Source: Actinomycetota bacterium
Lineage (GTDB): Bacteria > Actinomycetota > Coriobacteriia > Anaerosomatales > D1FN1-002
Reading direction: 5' to 3'
NCBI GenBank assembly: GCA_005774595.1
Contig: VAUM01000045.1
Location: 1-9,617, forward strand
Length of the DNA stretch: 9,617 bases
Each line of letters begins with the position of its first letter. Position 1 is the first letter of the stretch. Positions 6,934 through 9,617 of this stretch are shown here, one piece after another. The translations under genes and the position numbers were made by a program. The notes below the pieces were generated by a model. The model saw only the letters and a program-made list of their open reading frames with translations, was not told where the DNA came from and did no database searches.

Positions 6934-6957
6934 ATCCGCCGAGCGGGTCCCCCGCGC
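6850..6957. other. Non-coding part of the convergent intergenic gap
   Basis: This stretch separates the 3' ends of two convergent transcription units. It contains an AT-rich patch around 6884-6916 with the palindrome TCATATATGA (6893-6902), unusual against the GC-rich background. I see no start codon with a plausible ribosome binding site leading to a real gene on either strand, and no T-rich terminator in either direction. A weak extended -10-like TGGTATAGC at 6909-6917 has no -35 and points into the 3' end of the next gene. Confidence 0.4.
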
Positions 6958-9617
6958 CTACGCCTTCCGCGCCAACCCCAACTGTCCGAACTGGCTCGAC
7001 ACCTTCTCCATGAAGCCGGTCAGCCCGTCGCCGAGGCCCGCCTCGCGCAGTGCGGTGTCGCCTTCGGCGGGGGTCATCTTGCCCTCGTGCACGCGCTCGA
7101 TGATGTCCAGGCCCTTCTTCACGGCCGGCGGGGTCTCGCGCACGTCGTAGCCTTGCTTCCGATAGCCGTCCTGACACCCCGACAGGTCGGCCACGGCCTT
7201 GTGCGCCTGTTTGTACGCGTCACCGGGGTTGCCCTCGTGATACGACTCGCCGACCTTCGTCTCGTACGTGCGGCCGAGGCCGTCCGGGTCGATCAGCGTG
7301 CCCTCGCCGCGCTTGACCACCTGCAGGCGCGGCTCGGTCTGGACGCGCACGCGGGTGCCGTCCTCGCGCGTGTGCCAGCCCTGGTCGGCGAAGTCGGCGC
7401 ACGCCTCGCCGTGGTAGCCGTCGCCGGTGACGATGCCGAGGTCCTTGGCGTGCCGTGCCTGGCCGACCGGGTCGTTCGCGGGCGGCCCGCCGGTCTGCTC
7501 GGCGAAGATGCGATGCGAGTCTGACTGCCACCGCTCCTTCGGCACCTCGATGTCCATCGTCTTGCCGGGGTGGCGCGGGTCCGGCACCTCGATCACCACG
7601 CGCACGTCGCGGTCGATGCCGCCCTCGGTGCCGACCGTCTGCACCTTGATCTTGTCGCGAGGCACGCCGAGCTTGTCGGCCACCGTGTCGCCGAGCGCGG
7701 CGTCGTGCTCTCCTCGCCACTTCGCGCGGGTGCGCTCGTACGCCTCCCACGCAGCCGGGTCCGAGTCGCGCAGTTTGCGGGCCGCATCCGGGTCGCGCAT
7801 GAGGTCGGTGGTCGTCTTCTCGTCGGCGCACGGGCGCCCTTCGGCATCCTTGGTCGCGCCGGCCTTGATGCGGTCCGCGTGGTCCTTTGCGCGCGTCTTG
7901 GGGTCGCCGGCGCGCGGTTCGGTCTTCGGTTTCAGGTCCGGCTTCGCGCGCTTGCCCTCGTCCGGATGCACGACCGAGCCGGGTTCGGGGTTCTTGCGGA
8001 CCGGCTTGGCCTCACGCGGCCCGGCCTTCGCGGACTTCGCGCCCGGGGCTGTGGACGCGGGGACCGCGGCCTTCGGGGCCTTCGGCACCACCGGCGGCGC
8101 GGTCTTGGGCGCGGTACCGGCGGGCTTGCCCGCCGTTCCCGGTGTCACCGGGCTCGTCCCGGCGACCGTGCGCAGGAAGCTGATGAGCGCCTGGTCGCGC
8201 AGCATCCGGACCGTGTTGATGCCGGCTTCCTTGAGGCTGTGGTTCGGGTCCATCGCCCAGTTCTTCACGAAGGTGTAGACGGTGAACACGGCCCACACCT
8301 TCATCTTGCCCGCGCCGCTCATCTTCTGCAGGAAGTCGGGGTCGGTGAGCTGCCCCTCGCCGATCTCGGCGATGATGCGGACCTGCTCGGCAGCCCAGGT
8401 CGAGACGTCCTTGCCCTCGACGTACGCGGTCATCGCCGAGACGAGCACCGGCTTGATCATGCCGAGGGCGATCCCGGCCGCCGTGCCGACGATCCTCCCG
8501 CTGACCACCGCGAACGCGATGTCGCCGCACCAGCTCGTCCACTCGGCCACGCTCTCGACCTGCTCGTAGGTCCAGGCGACGGTCTCCCAGTCGTGCGCCT
8601 CCTTGCGGAAGGCGTTCTCCGAGATCGCCCAGATGCGGTGACGCAGCTCGTAGAGCGCCTCGGCGCCGACGAGCGGGGCCTTCTCGTACACCATCTGGCG
8701 CAGGCGGTCCTTCAGGTCGAGTGGTGCGTACTTCTCGACGATCTCCAAGCACTTGTCCTGCTCAGCGTGCCACGCCTCCGAGAACGGCGACATGTCGACG
8801 CCGTAGAACAGGATCGGCACCTGCGAGGTGAACTCGGGCTTGTCTTGGCCCGGCACCGAGGCGACCAGCGTGGCGGTCACAGGCTTCGCCGAGCCGCTCG
8901 GCAGCGCGCGGCCCATCGTGAGCGTGTAGGTGGCCGAGGGCGGGTCGAGCGGCCGCATGCCGGTGCGCTCGACGGTGAACTCGGGGAAGTCGATGGCGGT
9001 CCGGCCCGGCGTGCCCTCCTCACCGCCCGCCGCGAACTCGACCGACTCCGTGAGTTCGCGGGAGTACGCGACCTCGCCGGTCTCGTCGCGCGCGTACACC
9101 CGCACGTCGATGGTGGTCGGCTTCATCTCGCCGCGCGCCTCGACGTGGAAGGTGCCGTCCGGGTTGCGCGTCGCGTTGTCGATGAACAGCCCCTCGCGCG
9201 CGACGATCACCTTCACGTAGCGCTCGAGCGGGTCCCAGCCCTCCGCGGTCGCCGTGACCACGAGCGTCGACGCCTCTTCGACCCGGCCGGTCTCGGGCAG
9301 CTTCCCGGCGTCCTCGGTCAGCGTCAGCGTCACGGAGTGGGCGGCCTCGCGGCGCTGGTCGACGCGGGCGAGTGCGCGGTCCTTGTCCTTCCACGCGGTG
9401 GTGAACTCCCACTCGAGCCCGCCGGGGTACTCGACCCAGACCAGCACCTCACACGTCTCGGCCGTGCCCGTGGAGGCCTTGAACAGGTCCGGCCGGCAGT
9501 CGATGACCGGTGGGCGTTCGAGCGGGACCTCGAGCGCACCCGCGAGAGCCTTGCCGGCGAACTGCGCGGTGGCGCGCACGGTGACGGTCTCGGGCGGGGT
9601 TCCGGGGTGGTCGGGGT
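6958..9617 (-). CDS. Large modular, probably secreted effector- or toxin-like protein, 3' part
   Basis: The gene is read leftwards to a TAG (complement of 6958-6960). Its frame is still open at the right edge, so the 5' end lies outside the window. The first start-like codon in view is GTG (complement of 9577-9579), but 12 more in-frame residues precede it. Numbering from that GTG gives 873 residues. Residues 1-255 are beta-rich Ig-like segments (e.g. 'TLVVTATAEGWDPLERYVKV', 'SATYTLTMGRALP'), as in extracellular proteins. Residues 262-470 are helical ('GAEALYELRHRIWAISENAF') and hold a hydrophobic segment at about 354-387 with glycines at 361, 365, 369 and 373. Residues 475-565 are a Pro/Ala/Lys-rich linker. 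Residues 566-873 form a C-terminal domain I do not recognise; it contains 'GGIDRDVRVVIEVPD' (653-667) and 'IDPDGLGRTYETKVGES' (763-779). The order of modules resembles polymorphic toxins, with the C-terminal domain as candidate effector, but no toxin family is identified. Secretion is inferred, since the N-terminus is not visible. Confidence 0.8.
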   Translation of the reverse strand, partial: PDHPGTPPETVTVRATAQFAGKALAGALEVPLERPPVIDCRPDLFKASTGTAETCEVLVWVEYPGGLEWEFTTAWKDKDRALARVDQRREAAHSVTLTLTEDAGKLPETGRVEEASTLVVTATAEGWDPLERYVKVIVAREGLFIDNATRNPDGTFHVEARGEMKPTTIDVRVYARDETGEVAYSRELTESVEFAAGGEEGTPGRTAIDFPEFTVERTGMRPLDPPSATYTLTMGRALPSGSAKPVTATLVASVPGQDKPEFTSQVPILFYGVDMSPFSEAWHAEQDKCLEIVEKYAPLDLKDRLRQMVYEKAPLVGAEALYELRHRIWAISENAFRKEAHDWETVAWTYEQVESVAEWTSWCGDIAFAVVSGRIVGTAAGIALGMIKPVLVSAMTAYVEGKDVSTWAAEQVRIIAEIGEGQLTDPDFLQKMSGAGKMKVWAVFTVYTFVKNWAMDPNHSLKEAGINTVRMLRDQALISFLRTVAGTSPVTPGTAGKPAGTAPKTAPPVVPKAPKAAVPASTAPGAKSAKAGPREAKPVRKNPEPGSVVHPDEGKRAKPDLKPKTEPRAGDPKTRAKDHADRIKAGATKDAEGRPCADEKTTTDLMRDPDAARKLRDSDPAAWEAYERTRAKWRGEHDAALGDTVADKLGVPRDKIKVQTVGTEGGIDRDVRVVIEVPDPRHPGKTMDIEVPKERWQSDSHRIFAEQTGGPPANDPVGQARHAKDLGIVTGDGYHGEACADFADQGWHTREDGTRVRVQTEPRLQVVKRGEGTLIDPDGLGRTYETKVGESYHEGNPGDAYKQAHKAVADLSGCQDGYRKQGYDVRETPPAVKKGLDIIERVHEGKMTPAEGDTALREAGLGDGLTGFMEKVSSQFGQLGLARKA

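Noticed and set aside
7427..8278. A 283-codon open frame on the + strand inside the large - strand gene
   Set aside because: Its product is a low-complexity Ser/Arg/Gly/Ala shadow; the - strand frame has domain-like composition and runs on through the window edge.
1..9617. CRISPR array, tRNA, rRNA or insertion sequence
   Set aside because: I saw no regularly spaced direct repeats, no cloverleaf-like stretch and no transposase-like product; the gaps between genes are too short to hide most of these.

Overview
The window is high-GC DNA with tightly packed genes. It suggests a free-living bacterium with many sensory systems, perhaps a high-GC actinobacterial lineage, but nothing in the sequence fixes the taxon. 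No rRNA, tRNA, CRISPR array, transposase or phage gene is visible.

Left part (1-1893, + strand): the 3' end of a HEAT-repeat protein gene is followed one base later by an HD-domain gene. The HD protein has the N-terminal 'LYPVGHP' region and the general layout of HD-GYP c-di-GMP phosphodiesterases, but the GYP signature and several active-site residues are gone. It is more likely a binding or scaffold protein than an enzyme. A GC-rich hairpin follows it.

Middle part (2053-6738, + strand): three overlapping genes form one signalling operon. They encode (i) a soluble histidine kinase with about five PAS domains and a Cph1/bacteriophytochrome-type transmitter, but no phytochrome sensor; (ii) a single-domain response regulator of the Rcp1 type, the usual partner of that transmitter class; and (iii) a REC-PAS-histidine kinase whose receiver sits at the input end. 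The overlaps (4 nt and 8 nt) imply translational coupling. The arrangement suggests a branched or serial phosphorelay. None of the three has a DNA-binding output domain.

Right part (6739-9617): a 219-nt gap holds a perfect 16-bp palindrome, a 36-codon reading frame resembling the extreme C-terminus of a staphylococcal-nuclease-type protein (a probable remnant), and a 13-bp inverted repeat. Beyond it, convergent on the - strand, is the 3' part of a large gene running off the right edge. Its product has beta-rich, Ig-like extracellular-type domains, a helical domain with a perfect glycine-zipper hydrophobic segment, a Pro/Ala/Lys-rich linker and an unrecognised C-terminal domain of about 300 residues. 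That order resembles polymorphic toxins and other delivered effectors, but no immunity gene follows it. This is the least explained part of the window.
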